Positions 19,001-34,800 of a stretch of DNA of 64,000 nt are shown piece by piece (position 1 is the first letter of the stretch; every line of letters begins with the position of its first letter). The notes beneath the pieces are model-generated. The model was given only the letters and a program-made list of their open reading frames with translations, did no database searches and had not been told where the DNA came from. The DNA is from Variovorax sp. V93 (GTDB taxonomy: Bacteria; Pseudomonadota; Gammaproteobacteria; Burkholderiales; Burkholderiaceae_C): positions 3,844,001 to 3,908,000 of the forward strand of contig NZ_AP028669.1 of NCBI RefSeq assembly GCF_041154485.1. The letters are read 5' to 3'. The position numbers and the translations under genes were made by a program.

Positions 19001-22000
19001 TGGGCGCATCGACGCGCCCCCGCCAGTCGTGTTCGGCCAGCGGCACCTCGACCTGCCTTGCCACCCATTGCCACCCAGCTTCGCCCTGGACGAATCCGGT
19101 GCGCAGCACCTCGTGCCGCTCGAGCACTGCGCGCCAAGCCGCCTTGAAGCGTTCGGCATCGAGCCCGTCGATGTCCACGCGCAACTGGTTCAGGTAAGCG
19201 CTGCCGCCGGGCGCGAACAGGCTGTGGAACAGCATGCCGGCCTGCATCGGCGAGAGCGGGTACAGGTCCGCAAGGTTTGCCACCGGCAGCGCCAGCGCGT
19301 CGAGCTGCGGCTGGTCGATGGCGGCCAGCGGAAAATCCGCCGGCGTCACCCCTTCGGCACCGCTTGTGCAATGCCGCACCAGCGCTTCGAGTTCCTCTCG
19401 GAAGCGCTGCATCCAGCCCACGACCGCGTCGCGGTCGTGGCGTGCGCGGCTGTAGCTCGCGCGCAGCGAGAGCTCGCCGCCGTAGACCTGGCCGTTGATC
19501 GAGAACTCGTGCGTGAGCGGCGCGGCGCCATCCACCGGCGCGCCGCTGGGCTCCTGCGCGAGGCTCCATTGCGCCTGCGCATCGGCACCGCTGTTGTCGA
19601 ACTGGCCGAGGTAGTTGAAGACCACCTGCGCCCTGGGCAGTGCGCGCACCGCCTCGCGCTGCGCGGCATCGCCCAGATGCTTGAAAATGCCGTGCCCCAC
19701 GCCCTTGCGCGGAACGCGGCGCAGGTTTTCTTTCACGCGCTTGAGCGCCTCGCCTTCTGCGCCGAGCGGATCGAGCGCCACAGGGAACAGCGCGGTGAAC
19801 CAGCCGACCGTGCGCGACAGGTCGATGTGCGCGAACAGGTCTTCGCGTCCGTGGCCTTCCAGGTCGACCAGCAGCCTGTCGTGCCCGCTCCACGCGCACA
19901 GCGCGCGGCCCAGTGCCGTCAGCAGGAGGTCGTTGGCCTGCGTGCGGTAGGCCGCGGGTGCATCCTTCAGGAACGCCTCCGTGGTGGCCTTGTCGAGCCG
20001 CCACTCGACGCTCTCCTGGTCGGCCGCGGTGTTCGATCCATGCGGACGCATGCATGGCAGCGCAGCCGGCACGTCGGCCAGCGCCTGCCAGTGGGCGAGC
20101 TCGCCGCCATGGGCCTTTGCATAACCCTGCAATGCGACGGCCCAGTCCTTGCAGCTGCTGCCCGCAGCGGGCAGCGCGATGGCCTGGCCCGCAAGGCTCT
20201 GCCGGTACGCGGCCTGCAGGTCTTCGAGCAGGATGCGCCACGACACGCCATCGACCACCAGGTGGTGAACGACCAGCAACAGCCGCGAGTCGCCGTCCGG
20301 CAGCTCGACGGCGAGCGCGCGGACCAGCGGGCCGTGCGCCAGGTCCAGGCTGCGCTGCGCCTCTTCGCACAGCGGCGCCACCTGCGCGGCATCCGCCGCG
20401 CGCCGCACCCACACCAGCTCCGCGAACTGGTCTTCGGGCACGGTCTCATAGCTTTGGTGCCACAGCCCGCCGGCGTCCTGCCGGTAGCGCAGGCGCAAGC
20501 TGTCGTGTTGCTGCACCACCGCGCGCAGCGCCTGCCTGAAGGCCGGCAATTGCAGCGGCTCGCGGTTCTTCAGCAGCACTGCCTGGTTCCAATGCGCGCG
20601 CACCGGCATGTCCATCCCGAAGAACGCATGCTGGAACGGCAGCAGCGGGGCTTCACCCTGCACATCACCCACCGGGGCAAGCAACGCATCGGCCGGTGCC
20701 ATGACAGCCGCGAGCTGCGCCACCGTCTGCCGCTCGAAGATCTGCCTGGGCGCGACCTTCCAGCCCGCCAGCCGCAGGCGCGCCACGATCTGCAGGCTCA
20801 GGATCGAATCGCCGCCGAGCTCGAAGAAGTTGTCGTCGCGGCCCACGCGCGAGAGACCCAGCACATCGGTCCATACCGCCGCAATGGCCTCTTCGGCTGC
20901 GCCCTGCGGCGGCTCGAAAGCCTTGCCGTGTTCGGCGGCCGGCTCCGGCAGCGCCTTGCGGTCGACCTTGCCGCTCGGGGCGAGCGGCAGCGCGTCGACC
21001 ACCACCAGCGAGCCCGGCACCATGTAGTCGGGCAGCGCGCGGGCAAGCCGCTCCTTCAGCACGGCCGCGTCGGCGAGCCGGCCGTCCCGCGGCGACACAT
21101 AAGCCACCAGCCGCGCACCGCTCGGCCCGGGCCTTGCGACCACCACCGCTTCGCGCACTTCGGGCTGGGCCAGCAGTTGCGCCTCGATCTCGCCGAGCTC
21201 GATGCGAAAGCCCCGGATCTTCACCTGGTGGTCGATGCGCCCCAGGTATTCGAGCTGCCCGTCGTCGCGCCATCGCACCCAGTCGCCGGTGCGGTAGAGG
21301 CGCCCGCCTTGCGCATCGAAGGGATTCGCCACGAAGCGCTCGGCCGTGAGCGGCGCGCGGTGCAGGTAGCCGCGCGCCAGGACCTCGCCGCCGAGGTACA
21401 GCTCGCCGGCCACGTTGCGCGGCACCAGGTTCAGGTCCACGTCGAGCACGTAGGCGCTGCGGTTGCCCACGGGCCGGCCGATGGGCGCATAGCCCTCGGA
21501 GAATGTCGCGGTGTTTGCAACCTTCCACAGCATCGGCGTGACGACCGCCTCGGTCGGGCCGTAGCCGTTGATCAGCAGCGCGGGCTTCAGGTGCCGGCAC
21601 ACGGCGTCGAAGCCTTCGCGCGACATCGCCTCGCCGCCGAAGGAATACAGGTGCACCGGTGGGCAGCGGCCGGTGTCGCGCGCCCAGTTGGCCAGTTGCC
21701 GCAGGTAGGCCGGCGGGAAGCCGGCATTGGTCACGCCGTGGCGCTGCATGGCGTCGAGCGTCTGCTCGGCGCTCCAGAGCGAGGCATCGCGCAGGAGCAG
21801 CGATGCGCCGCAGCACAGCGCCGTAAAAAGCCGCTCGTGCGCCCCGTCGAACGAGAACGACAGGAAGTGCAGCTCGCGCGACTGCCGGCCCATTTCATAG
21901 AGCACCGCGGTTTCCACGCAGTGCGCGGCGAACGGGCCGTGCGACACCATCACGCCCTTGGGCATGCCGGTCGAACCCGAGGTGTAGATGATGTAGGCGA

Positions 22001-23965
22001 GGTTGCCCGCATGCACGGGCACATGGGGTGCGTTGTCGGGCTCGCCGGCCAGGTCGGCGGTGTCCAGCTGCAGCACGCGCAGGCCGTCCCGCAGCGGCAG
22101 GCCCGCCATCACATGGCTTTGCGTGACGAGCAGCGCAATACTGCTGTCCTCCACCATGTAGGCCAGGCGGTCGGCGGGATACTCCGGATCGAGCGGCACA
22201 TAGGCGCCGCCGGCCTTCAGGATGCCGAGCAGGCCGACCACGATATCGGGCGAACGCTCCACCGCGATGCCGACGCGCGTCTCGGGCTTCACGCCCATCG
22301 CGATCAGCCGGTGCGCCAGGCGGTTGGCGCGGCGGTCGAGTTCGCCGTAGCTCAGCACCTCGTCGCCGAAGAGCAGCGCGGGCGCATCCGGGTTGGTCTT
22401 CGCGTGCCGGGCCATCAGATGGTGCACAGGCTCGGTGCTGCGATCACCGGAACCGTTCACGCCCCAGTTCGCGAGCCGTTCCTTTTCACCCGCGGTGAGC
22501 ATGTCGATGTCTCCCACCGCTTGCTCGGGCCGTTCGGCAAGCGCGCGCAGCACGCCCAGGTAATGCGCGGCCATGCGGGCGACGGTCTCGGGGTCGAACA
22601 GCTCCTGCACCACATGAAAGCTCGCCTGCAGGTGGCCCTGCGCATCTTCGACGGTGCTCAGGGTCAGCTCGAACTGGGCCACCTGCGTGCCGATCTCATA
22701 GTCTTCCAACGTGAGGCCAGGCAGCGTGGCAAGCGCCGCGTTGTCGCGGCGCTGGTGGTTGAACATCACCTGGAACAGCGGTGCCGTGCCCAGGCTGCGT
22801 TCGGGCTGCAGGGCTTCGACCAGCTGCTCGAACGGCAGGTCCTGATGGGCCTGTGCGCCGAGTGCCGCCTCGCGGGTTTGCTGCAGTGCCTGCCGCAGGC
22901 TGGTGCGGCTGTCGAGCACATTGCGCAGCACCTGCGTGTTGACGAAGAAGCCGATGACGCGCTCCGACTCCACCCGGTGCCGGTTGGCCACGGGCACGCC
23001 GACGCGGATGTCCTGCTGCGCGGTGTAGCGGTGCAGCAGCACCTGCAGCGCAGTGAGCAGCACCATGAAGAGCGTGCTGCCCTCGGCCTGCGCGCGCCGG
23101 TGCAGCACATCGGCCAGGGGCAGCGGCAGCGCCAACTCGTGGCGGGCAACGCTGTACTTGCCGTCGCTGCGCCGCGCGTGGTCCGTGGGCAACTGCAGCA
23201 CCGGATGCGCCGCGCCCAGCTGCGCCTTCCAGTAGCCGAGCTGGCGATCCTTCTCGCCGGCTTCGAGCCAGTGGCGCTGCCACAGCGCGTAGTCGGCGTA
23301 CTGGATCGGCAGGGGGGCGAGCCGCGGCGCCTGCCCGGCCGCGCGCGCACGGTATTGCGCGACGAATTCGTCGACCAGGATCTGCATCGACCAGCCGTCC
23401 GACACGATGTGATGCATGACGACGACCAGCAGGTGCTCGTCGGCGGCCAGGCGGATGATTGCGACGCGCAGCAGCGGCCCGGCCGTGAGATCGAAGGGCG
23501 TTTCGGCCAGGCGCACGGCCTCTTCCCGCGCGCGGGCGTCGCGAGCTTCAGCCTCCGGGCCCGAAAGATCGGTCAGCGGAATCTCCAGCGTCACGCCCTC
23601 CCGTATCCGCTGTTCGACATGGCCGCCGGCATCCGCCTGGAACACCGTGCGCAGCGACTCATGGCGTTCGAGCAAAGCGTCGAAGCTGGCCTGCAGCGCC
23701 TGCCGGTCGAGCCGGCCCTTGAGCTTGAGACCGCCCGAGATGTGATAGGCCGAACTGCCGGGCTCCAGCTGCCACAGGAACCATTGGCGCAGTTGCGCAT
23801 ACGAGGCGGGGCACTGCGCCTGCGCAGCCGCATCGCGCGCAAGAATCGGAAACTGTCCGATGGCCAGGCCCTCCGCGCGGATCTTCTGGTAGACCGCGCG
23901 GCGCTGCGCGGGGGCGAGGCCCGAGAAGCGTTTGCCGATGTGAAGGTGGGTTGCCGTGATTTCCA

Positions 23966-23966
<1 letters not shown>
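16095..23966 (-). CDS. NRPS C-A-T-E-C-A(Thr)-T
   Basis: A 2623-residue bimodular synthetase. Module 1 has C (HHIVSDG near 185), A (SFDGAHE near 706), T with LGGDS near 1050 (the form usual before epimerases) and E (HHLVVDG near 1240; [25 protein letters not shown]). Module 2 has C with [13 protein letters not shown], usual after an E domain, and HHLLLDG near 1700, then A (FDFSVWE near 2205) and T (LGGHSL near 2550). By eye the first pocket is DGEGSGGVTK, whose acidic position 239 fits a basic, ornithine-type residue. The second is DFWNIGMVHK, canonical Thr. The product segment is therefore D-Orn-type - Thr. The ATG at 23966 (TGATG junction) is preferred over an in-frame TTG at 23969. Confidence 0.92.
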
Positions 23967-27303
<3,337 letters not shown>

Positions 27304-27307
<4 letters not shown>

Positions 27308-30300
27308 GGTGCGCTGCCTTCGGTGGTTTCTGCGGTTTCGGCTTCGCGTTCGATGTCCTCGATCAGGCGCAGCTCGACCAGGGTCGCCAGCTCGGCGATG
27401 GTCGGCGCCTTGAAGAACGCGGCGGGATGCAGCTCCACGCCGTAGGCCTTGCGTACGCGGGCCAGCAGGCGAATGGCGAGCAGCGAATCGCCACCCAGCT
27501 CGAACAGGTTGTCGTGCACGCCCACGGGCACGATGCCCAGCGCATCGCTCCAGAAGCCGGCAAGCACGCCTTCCAGCTCGCCTTCAGGGGCGGCATACGG
27601 CGTCTGCAGCACGGGGCGCGAATGGCCGGTGCGCAGCTCGGCTGCGGGCGCGTCGTCGAGGGAATCGAACAGGTCGTCGAGCGGCCTGAGCCGCTGTGCC
27701 AGCGGCGAGGCGGACACGATGGTCTGCGGCAGGTCGGGGCCGTTGGCGATGCGCTCGAAAGCGAGCACGCCGGTGCGTTCGTCCAGGCCCACGCCCTCGG
27801 GCAGGTCCATGTCGACGGCCACGCCAACGTCGCGCCACGCGTCCCAGTTGACCGAGAACAGCGGCAGCGGCGAACTGCGGCGGCTGGCCGTGGCAAGTGC
27901 GTCCAGGTAGGCATTGGCAGCGGCGTAGTCGCTGCGGCCGAGGCCGCCGATGAGCACCGAGATCGACGAGCAGAACAGCACGAAGTCCAGCGGCTCGGCG
28001 CGCAGCGCGTCGAGCAGCGCGAGCGTGCCCGCGATCTTGGGCGCGAAGGCCGCTTCGACCAGTGCCGGCGTGCGCTGGGCGATCATGCCGCGGTCGGGGT
28101 GCACGACGGCATGCACCACGCCGTGGACTGCGCCAAAGCGTGCGTGCACGGCCGCGAGCGCGGTGCGCAGCTGCGCGGCATCGTTCACGTCGGCCGCGAG
28201 CGGCAGCACCTCGGCGCCGTCCGCTTCGAGATCGATCAGCTGCTGCAGCTTGCGCCGCAGCACCACGGGCTGGGCAGCATCCGCGACGAGGCGCTCCCAA
28301 TCGCCGCGCCCGGGCAGGGGCGTGCGGCCGAGCAGCACGAGCTTCGCTTTCCAGGTGCGGCTCAGGTAGCGTGCCATCGCAAGGCCGACACCGCCCATGC
28401 CGCCGGTGATGAGATAGACGCCGCCTTCGCGCAGGCGCTGCCTCGCGGCGGGCGCGGGCACATCGGACAGCGGCACATAGCGCTTGAGCCAGCGATGCGG
28501 GCCGCGGTAAGCCACCAGGAATTCATCGGGCGCCGCCCATGCCTCGTCGGCCACGCGGCGCGCGAGCTCGGCCTCGGCTGCACTCTCGGCTGCGGGCAGC
28601 ACCACGTCCACGACGCGGCAGGCAATCGATGGGTACTCCTGGCCCAGGATCTTCGCGAGGCCGAGCAGCGTGGCCTTCTCGGGTGCGAGCGGCTCGGTGC
28701 CGGCAACGTCTTCGACCCGGTCGGTCACCACATTGAGCGCAATGGTTCCGCGGCCCGCTGCGCCTACCGCATCGAGCCCGTGCGCGAGTGCGAGCAGGCT
28801 GAAGTAGCCGGCCTCGAAGACTTGCGCGTGCGATGCCGCGGGCCGGTCGCCGTCCAGGCTCCACAGGTGATGCAGGCGCAGCACCGGCCCGGCTTCGGCT
28901 TCGACCTCGCGCAGCAGTGCTTCGTGGTCGGAGCGCTCGGCTGCGCGCAGGGCGTACTGGCCCGGCGCGGTGCGGGCAAAGCGCGGCCCGCGCAAGGCCA
29001 GCACCACTTTTTCACCGCGCTCGCGCAGGGTGCGCGAGAGCCGGTCGGTGAAGCTGTTTGCATCGCCCAGCACCAGCGTGCAACCTGCGCGCGCGCCCTG
29101 CTTTCCTGCGGGTACAAGCGGTGCGCTGCGCTCCCAGCGGAGCGTGTAGAAGAGGCTCGGCGAGGTGCTCTTCGCAGGCTGCGCGGCCTCGCCCGCCTCG
29201 ATCCAGAAGCGCTTGCGCTGGAAGGCATAGGTGGGCAACGGCACGCGGCGACGGCTTGCGCCCTCCGCGCGGCATGCCGCCCAGTCGATGTCGACGCCCG
29301 CGGTCCAAAGCCCGGCCACGGCAATGGCCAGTTGCTGGGCGTTGCGCGCCGTTTGCTGCGGGTGGGCCTGGCTCGCCCAGATGCCCGCGGCCTCGCGGCT
29401 TTGCGGATGCTGGCGCGCGAGGCCCGCAAGCGTCTCGCCGGGGCCCACCTCGAGCACCACGCGGCCGGGCGCGGCGAAGATCTCGCGCAGGCCGTCCGCG
29501 AAGCGCACGGTTCCGCGCAGATGGCGGCCCCAATACGCCGGGCTGGTTGCCTCTGCTTCGGTGATCGGCTGGCCGGTCGCATTCGACAGGAAGGGAATGC
29601 GCGGCGCATGGCGCGGCAGCGAAGCGATCAGCTGCTCCAGCTCGGCCACGATGGGATCGACCAGGCTCGAATGCGAGGCGATGGCCACATGCAGGCGGCG
29701 CGGCAGTTGCTGGCGCGCGCGCAAGGCCTCCTCCGCGCGCTCGATGGCGTCCACCGGGCCGGCCAGCACGCAGAGCTGCTCGCCGTTCACCGCCGCCAGG
29801 TCGCAGCCGTCGCGAAGGAATTCGGCCAGCGCCGATTCGGGCAGCGACACCGCCGTCATCGCACCCGCTGCGAGCGTCTGCATCAGGCGGCCGCGCGCGG
29901 CGACGATGCGCAGCGCGTCTTCGAGCGAGAACACGCCCGACAGGCAGGCCGCCACGTATTCGCCAAGGCTGTGTCCAAGCATCAGCGCGGGCTGTACGCC
30001 GCAGCTCATCCACCAGCGCGCCATCGCGTACTCGACGGCGAACAGCGCGGGCTGCGCGTATTCGATGCGGAACAGCCGCTCGTTCGCTGCGGCTTCGTCG
30101 CCGTCGGCCGGGAACACCAGCGCGAGCAGGTCGATGCCGGTGCCGGCCTTCAGCAACGCCGCGCAGCGGTCGAACTCTTCGCGGAACACGGCGCTGTCCC
30201 GATAGAGCGCCTCGCCCATGCGTGCATGCTGCGTACCACCGCCCGGAAACAGAAACACCACCTCGGGCGCGGCGGCGGGCACGCGCGACGAGCGGGTCAT

Positions 30301-31866
30301 CGGCGAAGCCAGCATTTCCGAGGCCATCGCCGGCTGGCTGGCCACCACGGCACTGCGCCACGCGAAGGGGCGGCGTCCGCTCTGCAGCGTGTGGGCCACA
30401 TCGTCCAGCGCCAGTTCCGGATGGGCTTGCAGATGCGCCGCGAGTTGCGATCGGCCCTGCACCAGCGCTGCTTCGTCCTTTGCCGACACGGGCAGCACCT
30501 GCCAGCCGGAAGCGGTCCGTGCCGCGGGAACTGCCGGCGCCTCTTCGAGCACCACGTGCACGTTGGTGCCGCCGATGCCGAACGAGCTCACGCCCGCACG
30601 GCGCGGTGCCTCGCCCTCGGGCCACGGGCGCAGCTGCGCATTGACGTAGAACGGGCTGGAGGCGAAATCGATCTGCGGATTGGGGTTTTCGTAGTGCAGG
30701 CTGGGCGGCAGCATGCGGTGCTTGAGCGCCATCACCGTCTTGATGAGCCCGGCCACGCCGGCTGCGGCGTCCAGATGGCCGATGTTGGTCTTCACCGAAC
30801 CCACGGCGCAGAAGCCGCGGCGCGCGGTCTCGGCGCGGAATGCCTGCGTGAGCGCGGCGAGCTCGATGGGGTCGCCGAGCGTGGTCGCGGTGCCATGCGC
30901 CTCGATGTAGCCGATGGTGTCGGCCGGCACGCCCGCGATGAGCTGTGCCGCGCGGATCACCTCGGCCTGACCGTCCACGCTGGGCGCGGTGAAGCCGACC
31001 TTGGCGGAGCCGTCGTTGTTGGCTGCGGTGCCCTTGATGACCGCATGGATGGTGTCGCCGTCGCGCAGCGCGTCGTCCAGCCGCTTGAGCACCACGATGC
31101 CCGCGCCGCTGCCGATGACGGTGCCGGCCGCCTTGGCGTCGAAGGCGCGGCAGTGGCCGTCGGGCGAAAGGATGGCGCCAGCCTGGTAGCGGTAGCCACC
31201 TTCCTGCAGCAGGTTGAGCCACACGCCGCCGGCCAGGGCCATGTCGCAGTCGTGGCTCAACAGCGCCTGGCAGGCCGTGTGGACCGCGACGAGCGATGTG
31301 GAGCAGGCGGTCTGCACCGTGACCGCGGGGCCGCGCAGGTCGAGCTTGTACGACACGCGGGTGCACAGCGAGCCGCCCGAGTTGCCGCTCATGAGGCCCA
31401 GCAAGTCGGCGATGCCGCTCGCCGCCCCGAGGCCGAACGACGGCAGCAGGTTGCGGATGAGGTACACGTTGGCGCCCTCGCCCGCATACACGCCGACCTT
31501 GCCCGGCCAGCGGGCGGCGTCGCAGCCCGCGTGCTCCAGCGAGGCCCAGGCGCACTCCAGGAAGATGCGCTGCTGCGGATCGAGGGTTTCGGCCTCGCGC
31601 GGCGAGTAGCCGAAGAAGCCGGCATCGAACTTGTCGAAGCCCTCGAGCATCACGCCGGCCTTCACGTAGTCGGGATCGTCCAGCAGCGACTGCGGCACGC
31701 CTTGCGCGCGCAGCTGCTCGTCGGTGAAACGGGAGACCGAGGCCACGCCGTCCCGGATGTTGCGCCAGAAGGCGTCCACGTCGTCGGCGCCGGGAAAGCG
31801 CCCGGCCATGCCGACGATGGCGATCTCGATGCCGCTCGGCTCGGAGGGTTCGAAGGGTTGGGACAT
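27304..31866 (-). CDS. Type I PKS module KS-AT-KR-ACP
   Basis: A 1520-residue module. KS has the active-site Cys in QTACSTSLV near 192 and the two His in EAHGTATTLGDP and NIGHLDAAAG. AT has FPGGGTQHARMG and GHSLGEYVAACL near 632. KR (structural half ~880-1130, catalytic half from GGMGGVGLAMARYL near 1157 to SDYAAANAYLDAL near 1315) is apparently active. ACP carries LFELGGDSLLA near 1455. There is no DH, ER or methyltransferase, so one extension with ketone reduction is expected. It would turn the preceding amino acid into a gamma-amino-beta-hydroxy acid (statine-like) unit. The AT specificity loop reads IASHSS, between malonyl (HAFH) and methylmalonyl (YASH) patterns, while GHSLGE favours malonyl. 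Confidence 0.92.
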
Positions 31867-34800
31867 CAGTTGACTCTCTCTGCCGCTTTGCGGCGTTGAA
31901 GCATGGCGGCGCGCTGGCGCAGGGCCCGGTCGTCGCCGGCCGCGGCCGCGGTGGCCGATGCGGCGGCGCGCGCGGGGGCCTGCTCCAGCCACTGGACCAA
32001 GGATTGGACGGTGGGGTACTTGAAGAGATTGACCACGGGGATGGCGGTGTGCAGCCGGTCTTCCAGCAGCCGGTGCGCGCGGATCAGCAGCAGCGAGTGG
32101 CCGCCCAGGTCGAAGAAGTTGTCGTGCAAGCCGACCTGCGCGACCTGCAGCACCTCGGACCACACCGCGGCCACCGTCTGCGCAACATGGCCTTGCGGCG
32201 CCTCGTAGGCCTGGCCGCCGGCAATAGCCGGTTCGGGCAGTGCCTTGCGGTCCACCTTGCCGTTGGCGTTCAGCGGCAATGCATCGAGCACCGCGAAGGC
32301 GCGCGGGACCATGTAGTCGGGCAGCGCCTGCGCAAGCCGGTCTTTCAGCACCGCGGTGTCGATGGCCTCGCCCGCATGCGGCGCGAGGTAGGCAACCAGC
32401 CGCGCACCGGCGGGGCCTTCCTTGGCGATTACAACGGCTTCGCGCACGGCGGGCTGTGCAAGCAGCTGCGCCTCGATCTCGCCGAGCTCGATGCGAAAGC
32501 CCCGGATCTTCACCTGGTGGTCGATGCGGCCCAGATACTCCAGCTGCCCTTCGCCGTTCCAGCGCACGAGGTCGCCGGTGCGGTAGAGCCGCCCGCCGCC
32601 GGCGCCGTCGAACGGATCGGCCACGAAGCGCTCGGCACTCAGGCCGGCCCGCTTCAGGTAGCCGCGCGCGAGGCTGATGCCGCCCAGGTACAGCTCGCCC
32701 GCCACGCCTTGCGGCACCGGATTGAGATCGGCATCCAGCACGTGGGTGCTGGTGTGGCTGATCGGCTTGCCGATGGGCACCTGGCTCCGGCCGTCGTTGC
32801 GGCAGGCCCAGTGCGTCACGTGGATCGTGGTCTCGGTGGGGCCGTAGAGGTTCTGCAGGCCCGCGCCGTGCAGGCGCACGAGCGTTTCCTTCTGGGTCTC
32901 GGCCGGCATCGCTTCCCCGCCGCAGATGATGTGGCGCAGGCGCGTGCTGGTCTCGATGCCCTCGTGCGCAAGAAAGGCCTGCAGCATCGAGGGCACGAAG
33001 TTGAGCGTGGTGACCTGGTGGCGCTGGATCAGTTCGACCAGTCGCGCAGGGTCGCGGTGATCGCCGGGGTTGGCCACCACCAGCCTTGCGCCCGCGGTCA
33101 TCGGCCAGAACAGCTCCCACACGGACACGTCGAAACCGAACGGCGCCTTGTGCAGCACGGTGTCGGCGCGCGTGAGCTTGTAGATGCCCTGCATCCACGC
33201 CATGCAGCTGTGCAGCGCGCTGTGGCGGATGGCCGCCCCCTTGGGCTTTCCGGTGGAGCCCGAGGTGTAGATCACGTAGGCGAGGTTCTCGATGTGCAGG
33301 CCGACCTGCGGATCGCTCTCGGGCTCGGCGCTGAAATCGGCGGCGTCCACCTCCAGCACCGTGAGTCCACGACGGTCGGGCACGCAATCGGCGAGGCTGC
33401 TCTGCGTGAGCAGCAGGCCGATGCCGCTGTCCTGCACCATGTAGGCCAGGCGCTCTGCGGGGTATTCGGGGTCCAGCGGCACATAGGCGCCGCCCGCCTT
33501 CAGCACGCCCAGGATGGCGACGACCATTTCGATTGAGCGCTCCATCGCGATGCCCACGAGCACCTCGGGCTTCACGCCCAGCGCGATCAGCCGGTGCGCC
33601 AGCCGGTTGGCGCGGCGGTTCAGTTCCGCGAAGCCGAGCGACTCGTCGGCGTAGAGCAGCGCGGTGGCATCAGCTTGCGTGCGGGCCTGCCGCTCGATCA
33701 TGCGGTGCACGGGCTCGGGCTGCGGCTCGCGATGCTCATTCACGCCCCACTGCGCGAGCCGTGCCTGCTCCGGCGCGCCGAGCAGCGCGATGTCGCCGAC
33801 GGGTTGATCAGGACGATCGGCCAGCGCCTGCAGGACCGCGACGTAGTGGCCGGCCATGCGCGCAATGGTGTCGGGCTCGAACAGCTCGGCCGCGTAGATC
33901 ACGGCGAGCGAGAGCTGGCCGCTGGGCCGCTCGCGCGCCTCGAGCGTGAGCTCGAACTGCGCCGCGAGATCGGGCAGCGCATGCTCTTGCGCGGCGATGC
34001 CGGGCAACTGGCCGAGCGCGCGGTAGTCCTCGAACAGGTGGTTGAACATCACCTGGAACAGCGGCGTGCGGCTCAGGCTGCGCTCGGGCTGCAGCATCTG
34101 CACGAGCTGCTCGAAGGGCAGATCCTGGTGCGCCTGCGCGCCCAGCACTGCATCGCGCGCCTGCGCGAGCACGCTCGATGCGCCGAGGCGGCCATGGATC
34201 GGATTGCGCAGCACCAGCGTGTTGACGAACAGGCCGACCACGCCTTCGGATTCCACGCGGTTGCGGTTGGCAATCGGCGCGCCGATGCGGATTTCTTCCT
34301 GCCCCGTGTAGCGGTGCAGCAGCGCCTGGAAGCCCGCCAGCAACACCATGAAGAGCGTGGCGTTGCCGCCATCCGCGGTCTTGCGCAACTGCGCGAGCAG
34401 GCTCGCCGGGAGTTCGAAGGCATGGCGCGCGGCGCTGTAGCCGGCCTGCGGCTTGCGCGGGTGGTCGGTGCGCAGGTCGAGCACGGCGTGCGTGTCGCCG
34501 AGTTGCGCGCGCCACCAGGCCAGCTGCCGCTCGCCCTCGCCTGCCGCCAGCCACTCGCGCTGCCAGAGCGCGTAGTCGGCGTACTGGATTCGCGGCGCGG
34601 GCACGCGCACGGCATTGCCCTTCAGGTGCGCTGCGTAGCCTGCGGCCAGTTCGTCGATCAGCAACTGCATCGAGGCGCCGTCGGACACGATGTGATGCAT
34701 CACCACGGCGAGCACATGCACCTCATCGGCGATGCGGATCAACGCGGCGCGCAGCAGCGGGCCTTGCGTGAGGTCGAAGGGCTGGGCCTTGAGGCGCCGC

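Noticed and set aside
27427-31899. A 1490-codon plus-strand open frame opposite the PKS gene
   Set aside because: Antisense shadow of a well-supported KS-AT-KR-ACP protein; no recognisable motif and no ribosome site.
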